Source: Sphingobacterium hungaricum
GTDB lineage: Bacteria; Bacteroidota; Bacteroidia; Sphingobacteriales; Sphingobacteriaceae
Length of the DNA: 64,000 bases
Assembly: GCF_015210005.1 (NCBI RefSeq)
Contig: NZ_MU158698.1
Location: forward strand, 248,001-312,000
Direction of reading: 5' to 3'
The notes under the pieces were generated by a model. It was given only the letters and a program-made list of their open reading frames with translations. It did no database searches and was not told the origin of the DNA. The translations under genes and the position numbers were made by a program. This document shows positions 41,318 to 50,487 of the stretch, piece by piece. The number at the start of each line of letters is the position of its first letter. Positions within the stretch are counted from its first letter, which is position 1.

Positions 41318-42187
41318 ATGCAATTTGGTAAAGTAGATAATCCGTCAGTAGTCGATTTTTCAATTCCTAAAACAGCAAAGGAAACCTTGGAATTGTTGGA
41401 AAAGCAAAAAACAAAAGAGCCTTTTGAAGCTTTTGTTGGCTGTGCCAAATGGAACAAAAAAGACCTTAAAGGGTTCTATCCAAAAGGAACGAAAGACGAA
41501 TTGGCCTATTATGCTACGCAATTCAATTCCATTGAGTTGAATGCTACTTTTTATCATTCTCCGACAAAAAGCCAAGTGGAAACGTGGACAGAAAAAATTC
41601 CGGATGGCTTTAAATTTTTTCCAAAATTGCCCAATACCATTAGCCATTTTGGGCGCTTGTTAAACACGGACGAAAAGGTTAAAGAATTTGTGGATTCGAC
41701 GGTTTTATTTGAAAAGCATTTAGGCATGGCCTTTTTGCAAATGCACGATAACTACAAGCCAAAAGATTTTGACCGATTGAAAACTTTCCTTGAAAATTTT
41801 CCAAAAGGCTATCCTTTAGCATTGGAAGTCCGCAACGAAGAATGGTTTTCTGACGAGAAAGTAAGCGAGTCATTTTATAATTTGCTTGAAAAACAGAACG
41901 TCACCAATATTGTCGTGGATACTGCCGGAAGAAGAGATATGTTGCATATGCGATTGACAACTCCGGTTGCATTTATCCGTTATGTCGGCGCCAATCATCC
42001 TTCGGATTATACACGTTTGGACGATTGGATTGAAATCTTAAAAGAATGGAAGAAGGCAGGATTACAAAAGCTCTATTTCTTCGTGCATCAAAACATTGAA
42101 TTGGAATCTCCGCTTTTATCGGCATATTTTATCGAAAAACTGAATAAAGAATTAGGAACAGATTTGAAAATCCCAAATAAAAATTAG
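41318..42187 (+). CDS. DUF72 domain protein (TIM-barrel, YecE-like)
   Basis: 289 residues. The N-terminus has an unusual ~45-residue extension before the DUF72 core, which starts FVGCAKWNKKDLKGFYP and continues YATQFNSIELNATFYHSPT, FFPKLPNTISHF, LAFLQ-like and LALEVRNEEWF. The conserved NSIE(L/V)N and EVRN motifs are both present. The family is a TIM barrel of uncertain function, possibly a metal-dependent nuclease or isomerase. It is followed after 54 bp by doxX on the same strand; whether they form an operon is not certain. Confidence 0.9.
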   Translation: MQFGKVDNPSVVDFSIPKTAKETLELLEKQKTKEPFEAFVGCAKWNKKDLKGFYPKGTKDELAYYATQFNSIELNATFYHSPTKSQVETWTEKIPDGFKFFPKLPNTISHFGRLLNTDEKVKEFVDSTVLFEKHLGMAFLQMHDNYKPKDFDRLKTFLENFPKGYPLALEVRNEEWFSDEKVSESFYNLLEKQNVTNIVVDTAGRRDMLHMRLTTPVAFIRYVGANHPSDYTRLDDWIEILKEWKKAGLQKLYFFVHQNIELESPLLSAYFIEKLNKELGTDLKIPNKN

Positions 42188-42241
42188 TTAGAAACTAAAA
42201 ACCTTTGAATAGGTTTTTGAATTTTTACTTTTGAATTAAAA

Positions 42242-42637
42242 ATGAACAAAATCAGTTACTTAATCATCCGCTTATCCGTAGCCATCAGTCTTTTTGGACA
42301 TGGATTAGTCCGTCTGCCAAAACTTCAAACCTTTAGTGACGGCATGCTAAAAGAATTTGAAAATTCGATGCTTCCTTCCATATTGGTCATGCCCTTGAGC
42401 TATGCAATTCCAATTGCGGAATTTGTTTTTGGATTACTTTTATTAGTCGGATTATTTACGCGATTTTCAGCATTTGGCTCTGCTTTTTTAATGTTATTGC
42501 TTATGTTCGGCACATGCATGGTCGAGAACTTTGGAGCTTTGCCCTCTCAATTTATTCACGCCGGATTTTGTGCAATACTTATTCATTTTATCCAAAGCAA
42601 TTCATTTGCTTTGGATAAAATGAATAATAAATCTTGA
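42242..42637 (+). CDS. DoxX-family membrane protein
   Basis: 131 residues with four membrane helices: YLIIRLSVAISLFGHGLVRL, LSYAIPIAEFVFGLLLLVGL, SAFGSAFLMLLLMFGTCM and a last helix near FIHAGFCAILIHFI. This is the DoxX fold, associated in other bacteria with quinol oxidation or redox control; function in Bacteroidota is not known. The last ~20 codons coincide with a perfect 22-bp inverted repeat (42579-42627). The stop lies one base from the stop of the convergent SusD gene. Confidence 0.9.
   Translation: MNKISYLIIRLSVAISLFGHGLVRLPKLQTFSDGMLKEFENSMLPSILVMPLSYAIPIAEFVFGLLLLVGLFTRFSAFGSAFLMLLLMFGTCMVENFGALPSQFIHAGFCAILIHFIQSNSFALDKMNNKS
42579..42627. repeat. perfect 22-bp inverted repeat at convergent gene ends
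   Basis: Left arm 42579-42600, right arm 42606-42627, loop TTCAT. The arms are exact reverse complements over 22 bp (core ATCCAAAGCAA / TTGCTTTGGAT). It lies within the doxX coding region, 10 bp before its stop, and 12 bp after the stop of the minus-strand SusD gene. No T-run follows on either strand, so it is not a textbook intrinsic terminator, though it may stop transcription in both directions or protect mRNA ends. Confidence 0.9.
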
Positions 42638-42638
42638 T

Positions 42639-44507
42639 TTAATCGTAGCCTGGATTTTGAATTAACTTCGTATTTCTATTTATTTCATCGCGATGAAATG
42701 AAGTAAAATACATTTTGTCAAGCCATGCTCTATTCTCTATTCCAGGATCTAGGGTATTTACGGTATAAGTGTAAGTATAGTTATCCGTATTATATGCATA
42801 AACGCTTACCTCCTTCCCTGCCTTAAGGGTTCCAAATATACTTATTATGGTAACTTTTCTACCTAGGGTTGTTGCTGCTATCATCCATCTTCTAGCGTCA
42901 AAGAATCGTTGTTCTTCGTAAGCCATCTCCACACGGCGCTCATTTCTATACCGATCTCTTAAAGATTCGCCGGTGTCTTCAACAGCAGGCATTCCCGACC
43001 TGAAGCGGATTTTATTTAACCAAGTTCTCGCCTCAGCCTCTTGACCCAATTCTATACACGCTTCTATATAGTTAAGTACAGCCTCTGTATACCTCAAAAT
43101 TGGGTATGGGATTTGTTGACGGGTATTTTGATCGACAATCGCAGGATCAGGATCAGTAAATTTTCTATAACAATACCCTGTGTATGAACCATTCCAATCT
43201 TCAATTGAACTATTCCTTGTATCTAATCCTGCATGTATAGTTTTCGTACCCGAAGCATTTCCAATTTCATACTGACCGGCTTGGATTTGACTTACGGGAT
43301 CTAAATTGATTACGTCATCTGTTCGCACTTTCCAATTAGATCCATCATACATAATGGTCGCATAAAATCTTGGATCTCTATTTTGGTATGGAGCACTTGC
43401 GTGAACAGGGTTTGACCAATTAAATTTTTCTCCCGTTATCGTTTCATAATCATCGACAAGAAGTTGTGTAGGCGTATTTCCAGACCATTTATGGTATCCA
43501 TTTGGTCCATTATATAAACCTATATATGCACCAGATTCATCCTTTAGGTTATTAAAAAATCTTCCCAAAATAAGATCTATTTTCCCATCCGCACTTACAA
43601 CATTGCTGCCACCACCCATAGCAATAGAGGAGTAGTTTTCTATCGCTTCTGTTACTGTGGCAGGTTGCGTTAGATCTAATTTATAAGCGTGATCTGTTCT
43701 CGCCAAAACTGCAAAGGATGCATCTTTTGCCTTCTGCCACCGATCGGTTCTGCTTCCAGATGTATAACCCAATAGTTCGTAATTGGCATACGAACTAATT
43801 GTACTTGACTTCGCTTTAGCTGTAGCCTCATCATGTAAATCACTTGCTGCATAAGTTAATACTCTTGACTTTAACGCCAATGCTGCCAAATCAGTAGCTC
43901 TACCGTCTAGTTCTTCTACATCTTTAAGCAGAAATGCTGCTGAATCACAATCGTCGATAATAAAGTTAACGCATTCTTCATACGTATTACGAGCTATTGT
44001 ATAATCGTCATCTCCAAGCTCATAGACAAAATCAACGATAGGAACAGCTCCATAAAAGCGCAAAAGCTGGTTATAATAATATGCTCGCAAAAAATAGGCC
44101 TGACCCAACAGAATAGCAACTTGTTCAGGATCATCGAATTGCGGATTTCTAAGATTTAAAATGGCTATATTCGAAGAACGGATTCTTGAATATAAATTGC
44201 TATAATCGTACGTTGCCATAATATATCCTTGGGATGTCGAGCTTGATCTACTTTCAGTAACCACATTAATCCCTCTACCGGGATGTGTGAACAGTGCTTC
44301 ATCCGTCATGGATGCCATTTGTTGTTCATAAAATCCCGCATTCCCAAAACCATTATAAATGTCATAAATAAATGCTTCTGCCAAAGCAGGATCAGTCCAA
44401 ACAGCTTCCTCCGAAACCTCGTCTAAAGGTTCTGTATTCAAGAAATCATCATTACATGAATAACTAATTGATATAGCAATAATTGATATTAGAATTAAAT
44501 TTTTCAT
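42639..44507 (-). CDS. SusD/RagB-family lipoprotein of the alpha-galactoside locus
   Basis: 622 residues with a lipoprotein leader (IAISISYSCNDDFLNTEPLD). Recognisable SusD segments are EEAVWTDPALAEAFIYDIYN, LLGQAYFLRAYYYNQLLRFY, GAVPIVD and the C-terminal RNERRVEMAYEEQRFFDARR. It binds glycan at the surface for import by the SusC protein encoded 11 bp upstream in the operon. It is the last gene of a GH36-SusC-SusD unit. The alpha-galactosidase makes galactose-containing oligosaccharides the best guess for ligand. Confidence 0.94.
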   Translation of the reverse strand: MKNLILISIIAISISYSCNDDFLNTEPLDEVSEEAVWTDPALAEAFIYDIYNGFGNAGFYEQQMASMTDEALFTHPGRGINVVTESRSSSTSQGYIMATYDYSNLYSRIRSSNIAILNLRNPQFDDPEQVAILLGQAYFLRAYYYNQLLRFYGAVPIVDFVYELGDDDYTIARNTYEECVNFIIDDCDSAAFLLKDVEELDGRATDLAALALKSRVLTYAASDLHDEATAKAKSSTISSYANYELLGYTSGSRTDRWQKAKDASFAVLARTDHAYKLDLTQPATVTEAIENYSSIAMGGGSNVVSADGKIDLILGRFFNNLKDESGAYIGLYNGPNGYHKWSGNTPTQLLVDDYETITGEKFNWSNPVHASAPYQNRDPRFYATIMYDGSNWKVRTDDVINLDPVSQIQAGQYEIGNASGTKTIHAGLDTRNSSIEDWNGSYTGYCYRKFTDPDPAIVDQNTRQQIPYPILRYTEAVLNYIEACIELGQEAEARTWLNKIRFRSGMPAVEDTGESLRDRYRNERRVEMAYEEQRFFDARRWMIAATTLGRKVTIISIFGTLKAGKEVSVYAYNTDNYTYTYTVNTLDPGIENRAWLDKMYFTSFHRDEINRNTKLIQNPGYD

Positions 44508-44518
44508 AAGTTCTTAAA

Positions 44519-47500
44519 TTAAAATTTGATAAAAGCTCCCATATTTATCACTCTTGCTTGAGGATAATATTGACCTAAAGAATTTGTAGATTCAGGATCA
44601 TAAATTTTTATCTTACTCCAAGTCGATAAATTCTGACCGCTCACGAATAAGCGTAACTGACTAATCTTTAATTTAGATAGCGATTTTTGCGGTAAATTGT
44701 ATCCTAATTCTAAGTTTTTCAAGCGAATATAATCTGTACTCCGTAACCAATAGGTATTATCGTAAGAATAATATTGGTCACTACGGTCTGTAATTCTTGG
44801 ATGTTCACTGCTAGGATTCTCTATCGTCCAACGATTTTCATAAAATTCTAACAAATAGTTTCCTATCGCTCCAGATTCTTCCGTTCCAACGCGTATTTCA
44901 GCACCAGTCGCGCCTTGGAATAATATTGACAAATCGAAATCTTTGTAAGTTAATCCAATATTTAAGCCTCCTTGAAATGTAGGAACATTGCTTTTATCTC
45001 GCCGCACCATATCATCTCCCGTAATACGACCATCGCCATTATAGTCTAAATATTTCATGTCACCCGGCCTTAATGTTCCAGTCAGAGAACTATAATCTAT
45101 TGTATTATTATCAATTTCTTCTTGAGTTGCAAACACACCATCATAGATGTAATAATTTGAGGTATTAATTGGCTTTCCAGTACTTTGTTGCCATTCTGGA
45201 GCTCCAGGTGCCTCGTCCCAAAAAACAATCTCGTTTTTTGCGTAACCGCCATTTACGGACAACCTCCAACCAAAATCACCAAATTTATCTTTGTATCCTA
45301 CGTTAAATTCATAGCCGGCGTTGTCGACTACACCGATATTTTCTGCTGGCAAGATCATTCCTGTACTTTCTGGAATTGACGCATTTCTTCGCCATAAGAT
45401 GCTGTTTCTTCTATTTTTAAAAATATCAAATTCGGCATTGAATCTTCCTTCAAGAAATTGAAAATCAAAACCCAAATTGTAGTTATTGGCAACCTCCCAA
45501 GTGATGAATTCATTCGGAACGCGAGTTTCGTAAAGGGTATTTACAACCTCATTATCAATTATGTACGAACCGAAAGAATAAGTCGAATAGTATTGATATT
45601 CTTGTAGAGCACTATCATAGTAAATATTATCATTACCCATTTGCCCGTAAGAAGCTCTAATTTTAAAATAATTTATGAAAGGCACGTTCTTCTTCCAAAA
45701 ACCTTCTTCTGACGCTAGCCATCCAACCATTATGCCTGGAAAGAAACCATATCTGCTTTCATCTGGAAACATGTATGAGCCGTCATACCTCCATAAAAAT
45801 TCGATTAGATACTTACTTTTATAATTGTAGTTCACTCTTCCAAAATAATTTAGGCGAGCTCGTTCCCAAGCACTTCCATCATTGTCCTTTTCTTCGTCAC
45901 CGCCAGCGAATAAATAATCAATACCATCGGATAAAAAATATCGCCTGTAGGCACTAAATGAATCATTCCGAATGGTTTCTCTGTTTACACCAGCTAAAAA
46001 GTTAACATAATGGCTATCAAAGGTATTCTCATAGGAAAGCACAGAGCCTAGGAAAATGTTTAATTGATCTTCATCACTTTGTGTTAGATTTGGTTCAGCA
46101 GGTCCTCTTTCACTTCCGACTAACAAAGGTGTCACCCCATCCGCTTCATAATCTCCTTGCCAAGTATATAGAATCCAGGGAATTTCCCATCTTTTCGTTT
46201 TTAGATTATACCTATCCACCGCCGCATTCATGGATAGTTTAAGTCCCTTAACCCATGGATTTGTAATTTCTAGTGAACCGTTGGACTGAAAGTAATACCT
46301 TTTGTCTCTATGATATCCTGTCAGATTAGTTGTAATAACCACTGGATTTTCTCCATATTCAATATCAGGACCAGGTAATCCATTGGGCCAATAGGCCGGC
46401 TGGGTAGGATCTCCACGCATCAGCATTCTAAAGATATCATACGCAGACTTTGTTGGAAAGTCGCGATTTTCCTGGCGTCCAAGTATACCAAATTGTGTCT
46501 TAATATATTTGTTAATTTTAGCATCCAAATTAATCCGCATATCGTATTGTTGGTATCCAGTCGCAGAATTTTTGTAATAACCATCTTGGTTTTGATAACC
46601 TAAAGACATTAAATAAGTAAAATCGTCAGTTCCGCCATTTATCTGAACATTATGTTTTTCCTGAGGAGACCATTCTTTTAATGTTGCATCAAACCAATCG
46701 GTATTTGGATGATGCCAAGGATCCGTTCCATCGATAAACAATTGGATATCTTCAGGACTAAATGGCGCAGTAGAGACTGTTCCGTTTGCAGTGGTGTAGC
46801 TTCCAGATGAATTAAAACTTGATAAAGCAGCAGCCCATTCTTCCACAGGCAGTTTGTAAATTTCTAATTCATTGCTCATTTCCGCATACTGCGCAGCATC
46901 CGCTAGTTCAGGGATAACGGTAGGTTGCGAATATCCTTTGTTGAAGCTGTAGGAGAGATTTGGCTTGCCCAATTTTCCCTTTTTTGTGGTAATGAGAATA
47001 ACGCCATTAGCGGCTCGAGCACCATATATGGCTGCTGAAGCGTCTTTTAAAACCGATATGTTATCGATATCTACGGAATTAAGTCGCTCTAGCCCTCCAG
47101 TTCTAGCGGGAATCCCGTCAATTACTACCAAAGGCCCGCTATCGCCCAAAGTGTTTATCCCTCTGATTCTGATGGAAGATCCATCATATCCGGGCTCACC
47201 ACTGCTATTCGTTGCTACTACACCCGGCAACCTACCTGCTAAAGTATTGGATAGGTTAATTGCTGGTGACTTTTCTAGCTCTGTGCCTTGAACCACGGCG
47301 ACCGAACCAGTTAATGTCTCCCGTTTCTGAACCCCATAACCAACGACGATAACTTCATCTATTGCTGATGACGATGCCGATAACTCAATTAAAAATTGTT
47401 TCTTACCATCGATATTTATTTCAATAGTATTCATTCCCAAAAAGCTGATTACAAGTTTCCCATTACTCGGAACTTTTGTCAAAGTAAATTCTCCATTAAC

Positions 47501-47710
47501 ATCTGAAATAGCAGATATTTTCGATTTTAGTTCAATAACCGTCACACCAGCTAATGGCTGCTTAGTTAATGAATCGATTATTTTGCCTTTTACATTGATT
47601 TCCTCTTGACGATTCCTTACATCAGAAAAACTATTGTTGGAAATTAATAGACATAAAACAAATATAAAAAGGTGAAAAAACGGTGTATGAAATGATTTTA
47701 GATTTTTCAT
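44519..47710 (-). CDS. SusC/RagA-family TonB-linked outer membrane receptor of the alpha-galactoside locus
   Basis: About 1063 residues from the ATG at 47710 (MKNLKSFHTPFF, then a hydrophobic leader ending NNSFS); ATGs at 47728 and 47737 and a GTG at 47767 are in frame. A carboxypeptidase-D-like domain (GKIIDSLTKQPLAGVTVIEL ... LVISFLGMNTIEI), TonB box DEVIVVGYGVQ, plug (TLAGRLPGVVATN, PLVVIDGIPARTGGL, LKDASAAIYGARAANGVIL) and barrel are present. The usual LKDASA-SA-IYG is intact. It transports the glycan bound by the SusD partner. It lies 129 bp downstream of the GH36 gene and 11 bp upstream of susD-like. Confidence 0.94.
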   Translation of the reverse strand: MKNLKSFHTPFFHLFIFVLCLLISNNSFSDVRNRQEEINVKGKIIDSLTKQPLAGVTVIELKSKISAISDVNGEFTLTKVPSNGKLVISFLGMNTIEINIDGKKQFLIELSASSSAIDEVIVVGYGVQKRETLTGSVAVVQGTELEKSPAINLSNTLAGRLPGVVATNSSGEPGYDGSSIRIRGINTLGDSGPLVVIDGIPARTGGLERLNSVDIDNISVLKDASAAIYGARAANGVILITTKKGKLGKPNLSYSFNKGYSQPTVIPELADAAQYAEMSNELEIYKLPVEEWAAALSSFNSSGSYTTANGTVSTAPFSPEDIQLFIDGTDPWHHPNTDWFDATLKEWSPQEKHNVQINGGTDDFTYLMSLGYQNQDGYYKNSATGYQQYDMRINLDAKINKYIKTQFGILGRQENRDFPTKSAYDIFRMLMRGDPTQPAYWPNGLPGPDIEYGENPVVITTNLTGYHRDKRYYFQSNGSLEITNPWVKGLKLSMNAAVDRYNLKTKRWEIPWILYTWQGDYEADGVTPLLVGSERGPAEPNLTQSDEDQLNIFLGSVLSYENTFDSHYVNFLAGVNRETIRNDSFSAYRRYFLSDGIDYLFAGGDEEKDNDGSAWERARLNYFGRVNYNYKSKYLIEFLWRYDGSYMFPDESRYGFFPGIMVGWLASEEGFWKKNVPFINYFKIRASYGQMGNDNIYYDSALQEYQYYSTYSFGSYIIDNEVVNTLYETRVPNEFITWEVANNYNLGFDFQFLEGRFNAEFDIFKNRRNSILWRRNASIPESTGMILPAENIGVVDNAGYEFNVGYKDKFGDFGWRLSVNGGYAKNEIVFWDEAPGAPEWQQSTGKPINTSNYYIYDGVFATQEEIDNNTIDYSSLTGTLRPGDMKYLDYNGDGRITGDDMVRRDKSNVPTFQGGLNIGLTYKDFDLSILFQGATGAEIRVGTEESGAIGNYLLEFYENRWTIENPSSEHPRITDRSDQYYSYDNTYWLRSTDYIRLKNLELGYNLPQKSLSKLKISQLRLFVSGQNLSTWSKIKIYDPESTNSLGQYYPQARVINMGAFIKF

Positions 47711-47839
47711 AATCTTAAAGTTTTTCATAGGGCTCATTTGTAATTGGAAATAGCTTTTTATAAACACGAAAGCATCAGCATTACAGCGACCCTATACGTT
47801 AGCTAATTAATAATAAATCAGATAAGTATTTTGCAAATA

Positions 47840-50068
47840 CTATAGTTCATTAATTTTCAAAATCACGCTCATCCTTCTTGATGAAACATCGGGGTTTATA
47901 CCGACTGACATCAAATATTCTCCAGAATAATTTTTAGAACTATCAAATGTGCTTTTTGTCTCAGGATATAAATTGACTTCTTCAACTTTGTAATTTTTAG
48001 CTGGATTTAAATCCTTCAATCTTACAGGAAATTGACTTCCCTCCTGATAGCGATTATTCACGAGATAATTGAACAAAACACCTTCCTTCCTATTCTTATC
48101 CAAGTATAGGATAGATGAAAAATTTTCGACTTTAGGATCTGCCAATCTGTATAAATCTCCATGCCAAATAACATCCCTTAACCCGTCATATAACTTTACC
48201 GCATTTTGGCAAAACATCAAATCTGTTTCATTTAAACTAGCGACAACAATATCAAACCCCAACTTTCCCATCATTGCTACGTCCGTTCTGTACTTGATGG
48301 GTTGTTTACCCATATCTGTGACATGGCTTGAAATAGTCATTGAAGGATAGAAATAGGAATACTCATACTGCATGAAAATCCTTTCCAGCGGATCTGTATT
48401 ATCCGATGGCCAAAATTCTGTGAAATATCGCATTGCGCTATAGTCGACACGCCCACCGCCGCCTGAGCACAGCATAATGGGAACCTTCGGATATTTCTCA
48501 CGAATTCTCCTAAACACATTATTCAATCCTCTTACATATTCTATGTAAAAATGTTGCTGATTATTTAAGTAGGAAGAATAAGCATTGCTAATCAACGAAT
48601 TGCAATCCCATTTTATATGAGCCAATTCTGGATTTTGAGTAAATAAATCATCAACAACTTTAAATACGTAATCTTGAACCTTAGGATTTGACAAATCCAA
48701 TACAAGCTGGTTTCTAGAATAATGCGGTGCTCTTTGTGGTTGTTTGATAACCCAATCTGGATGATTTTCATACAATTCAGACTTAGGGTTTACCATCTCT
48801 GGTTCTATCCAAATACCAAATTTCACTCCATTCGCTTTCGCTTCCTCAACCAAAGAAGCTATTCCGTTAGGCAATCTAGTTCTATTTGGCTCCCAATCCC
48901 CCAAACCTGCGTTCGCGTTGACTCTTGGATATTTATTCCCAAACCAACCGTCGTCTAACAGAAATAATTCTACGCCCAACTTCTTCGTATCTTTGATAAG
49001 ATCTTTGAGAATAGTTTCATCAAAATCGAAATGAGTGGCTTCCCAGTTATTTAACAAGGTCAACCGTTCACCTTCGCCATCAAGAAGTTGGTATTTTCGC
49101 ATCCAATCATGTAAATTTCTAGAAGCTTTTCCTTTTCCTTCATTTGATAGCGTATACACAAGCTGAGGAGTGGTAAATATTTCCTTTGGCTTTAAAGTAT
49201 ACGTTGATGCGAAATTGTTAATGCCTGCAATTATTCTCAGATTATTGATGTAGTCCAATTCAAATTCCATCTTAAAATTACCCGTGTATGCAAGTGCTCC
49301 AAATAACACTTCACCAGAATCTTCTGTCGATGGTTCTTTTAATGAAATCATGAAGCTAGACGCTATAAGTTGATTGGCTCTAGTCCCCAACTTACTGTCC
49401 AACGTAAAAATACCGTGGGTCAGTTTCGTTTCTTCTGATTGCATTTCCCTATTCCAATCTCCATGATGATGGTATAAATAATAGGACGGGGCTTTCAATA
49501 CCAAATTAGCAGAGGCGAATTTTTGCAATTGGACATTTCCTTTTTCATTGTGCTCTATACTTGACCATTGGACAATAACGTCTTCTTCGTAGAAGCATTT
49601 GTAATAGAGATTGACAGTAAAATCATAAATCGTATCCCTTAAAGTTATCGACAACAATGACACATTTTTGTCGATTTGTTCCGTTTTATGATTTACATAA
49701 CTAAGTACTAAAGAAGCATTTCCATCTGCATGAATTGCAGTAATTGCTGGCTCTAAAATATTCCTAGAGCCTGAGGGCGTGTAAATGGAATTTGAAAGAC
49801 TCGAATAATCCCGTGACAATTTGTAGCCGTTGCGAATTAGTTCATACTCCTTCTGGTTACTTAATTTTTTTCCGAAATAGGCTAATGTTAAATTCTTTCC
49901 GTTATCCTCCTGGATAACCAAAGCATTCGTCTTCGATTCTAAAACAATCAGCTGATTGACCACAATTTGTTGCCCCATTCTAAATGGTTGTGCAATCCCA
50001 TGAATTGAAATTAGAAATACGCTAAAAAATAGAACAATCCTTAGCGTCAGGTGTTTCTGTTTTTCCAT
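47840..50068 (-). CDS. alpha-galactosidase, glycoside hydrolase family 36
   Basis: 742 residues with a signal peptide (RIVLFFSVFLISIHGIAQP), so it works in the periplasm or at the surface. GH36 layout: N-terminal beta-supersandwich (1-300), (beta/alpha)8 barrel with ELFLLDDGWFG, VKFGIWIEPEMV, HIKWDCNS (nucleophile Asp488) and FWPSDNTDP (acid/base Asp556), plus a C-terminal beta domain. It removes terminal alpha-1,6-galactose, as in raffinose, melibiose or galactomannan side chains. It is the first gene of the unit with SusC and SusD; a hydrolase leading the unit is less usual than SusC first. Confidence 0.94.
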   Translation of the reverse strand: MEKQKHLTLRIVLFFSVFLISIHGIAQPFRMGQQIVVNQLIVLESKTNALVIQEDNGKNLTLAYFGKKLSNQKEYELIRNGYKLSRDYSSLSNSIYTPSGSRNILEPAITAIHADGNASLVLSYVNHKTEQIDKNVSLLSITLRDTIYDFTVNLYYKCFYEEDVIVQWSSIEHNEKGNVQLQKFASANLVLKAPSYYLYHHHGDWNREMQSEETKLTHGIFTLDSKLGTRANQLIASSFMISLKEPSTEDSGEVLFGALAYTGNFKMEFELDYINNLRIIAGINNFASTYTLKPKEIFTTPQLVYTLSNEGKGKASRNLHDWMRKYQLLDGEGERLTLLNNWEATHFDFDETILKDLIKDTKKLGVELFLLDDGWFGNKYPRVNANAGLGDWEPNRTRLPNGIASLVEEAKANGVKFGIWIEPEMVNPKSELYENHPDWVIKQPQRAPHYSRNQLVLDLSNPKVQDYVFKVVDDLFTQNPELAHIKWDCNSLISNAYSSYLNNQQHFYIEYVRGLNNVFRRIREKYPKVPIMLCSGGGGRVDYSAMRYFTEFWPSDNTDPLERIFMQYEYSYFYPSMTISSHVTDMGKQPIKYRTDVAMMGKLGFDIVVASLNETDLMFCQNAVKLYDGLRDVIWHGDLYRLADPKVENFSSILYLDKNRKEGVLFNYLVNNRYQEGSQFPVRLKDLNPAKNYKVEEVNLYPETKSTFDSSKNYSGEYLMSVGINPDVSSRRMSVILKINEL

Positions 50069-50417
50069 AGTTAAAATGTTTATAAGGTAGATTTATATAA
50101 AAATGTATTTAATATTTTCACATAATCGTCAACATTTTATAGTAGATCATTACTAACCAAGAGCATGTTTAGCCCCCAAAATGAACTTTATCTAAAAGAA
50201 ATTACAAAAAAATCAGCGAAATACTCCAAGGGTTAATATTACTAATCTACTGCTGTCGCAAGATTAAATATAAATCTATCCTAACAAAAAACAAAATAAA
50301 TTTAAAAAATAAGATTAAAATATACATTTAGTAAATTATTTATCTAAAAAGTATATTTTATTAAACAGAAATTAACGGAGAAATGGGTGTTCTGGGTTTT
50401 AAAAAAAATTCAACATC
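50069..50417. other. AT-rich region upstream of the GH36 unit
   Basis: About 350 bp, extremely AT-rich, no gene. It must carry the promoter of the GH36-SusC-SusD unit. The only exact TAnnTTTG on the minus strand is at 50437-50444, which would give a leader of about 360 nt. No regulator gene is nearby. Confidence 0.5.
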
Positions 50418-50443
50418 AACTTTGGACCTGGATGACCAAAGTT
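50418..50443 (-). terminator. inverted repeat, possible terminator of the PNGase gene
   Basis: AACTTTGG (50418-50425) and CCAAAGTT (50436-50443) with a 10-nt spacer. On the minus strand it follows the PNGase stop by 44 bp and is followed after 9 nt by a T-run (TTTTTTTT). The same sequence contains the TAnnTTTG match mentioned for the GH36 promoter, so it may instead be an operator. Confidence 0.5.
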
Positions 50444-50487
50444 AAAATATAATAGAATATGCCAAAAGTTCAGCTCTGCAAATTAAC

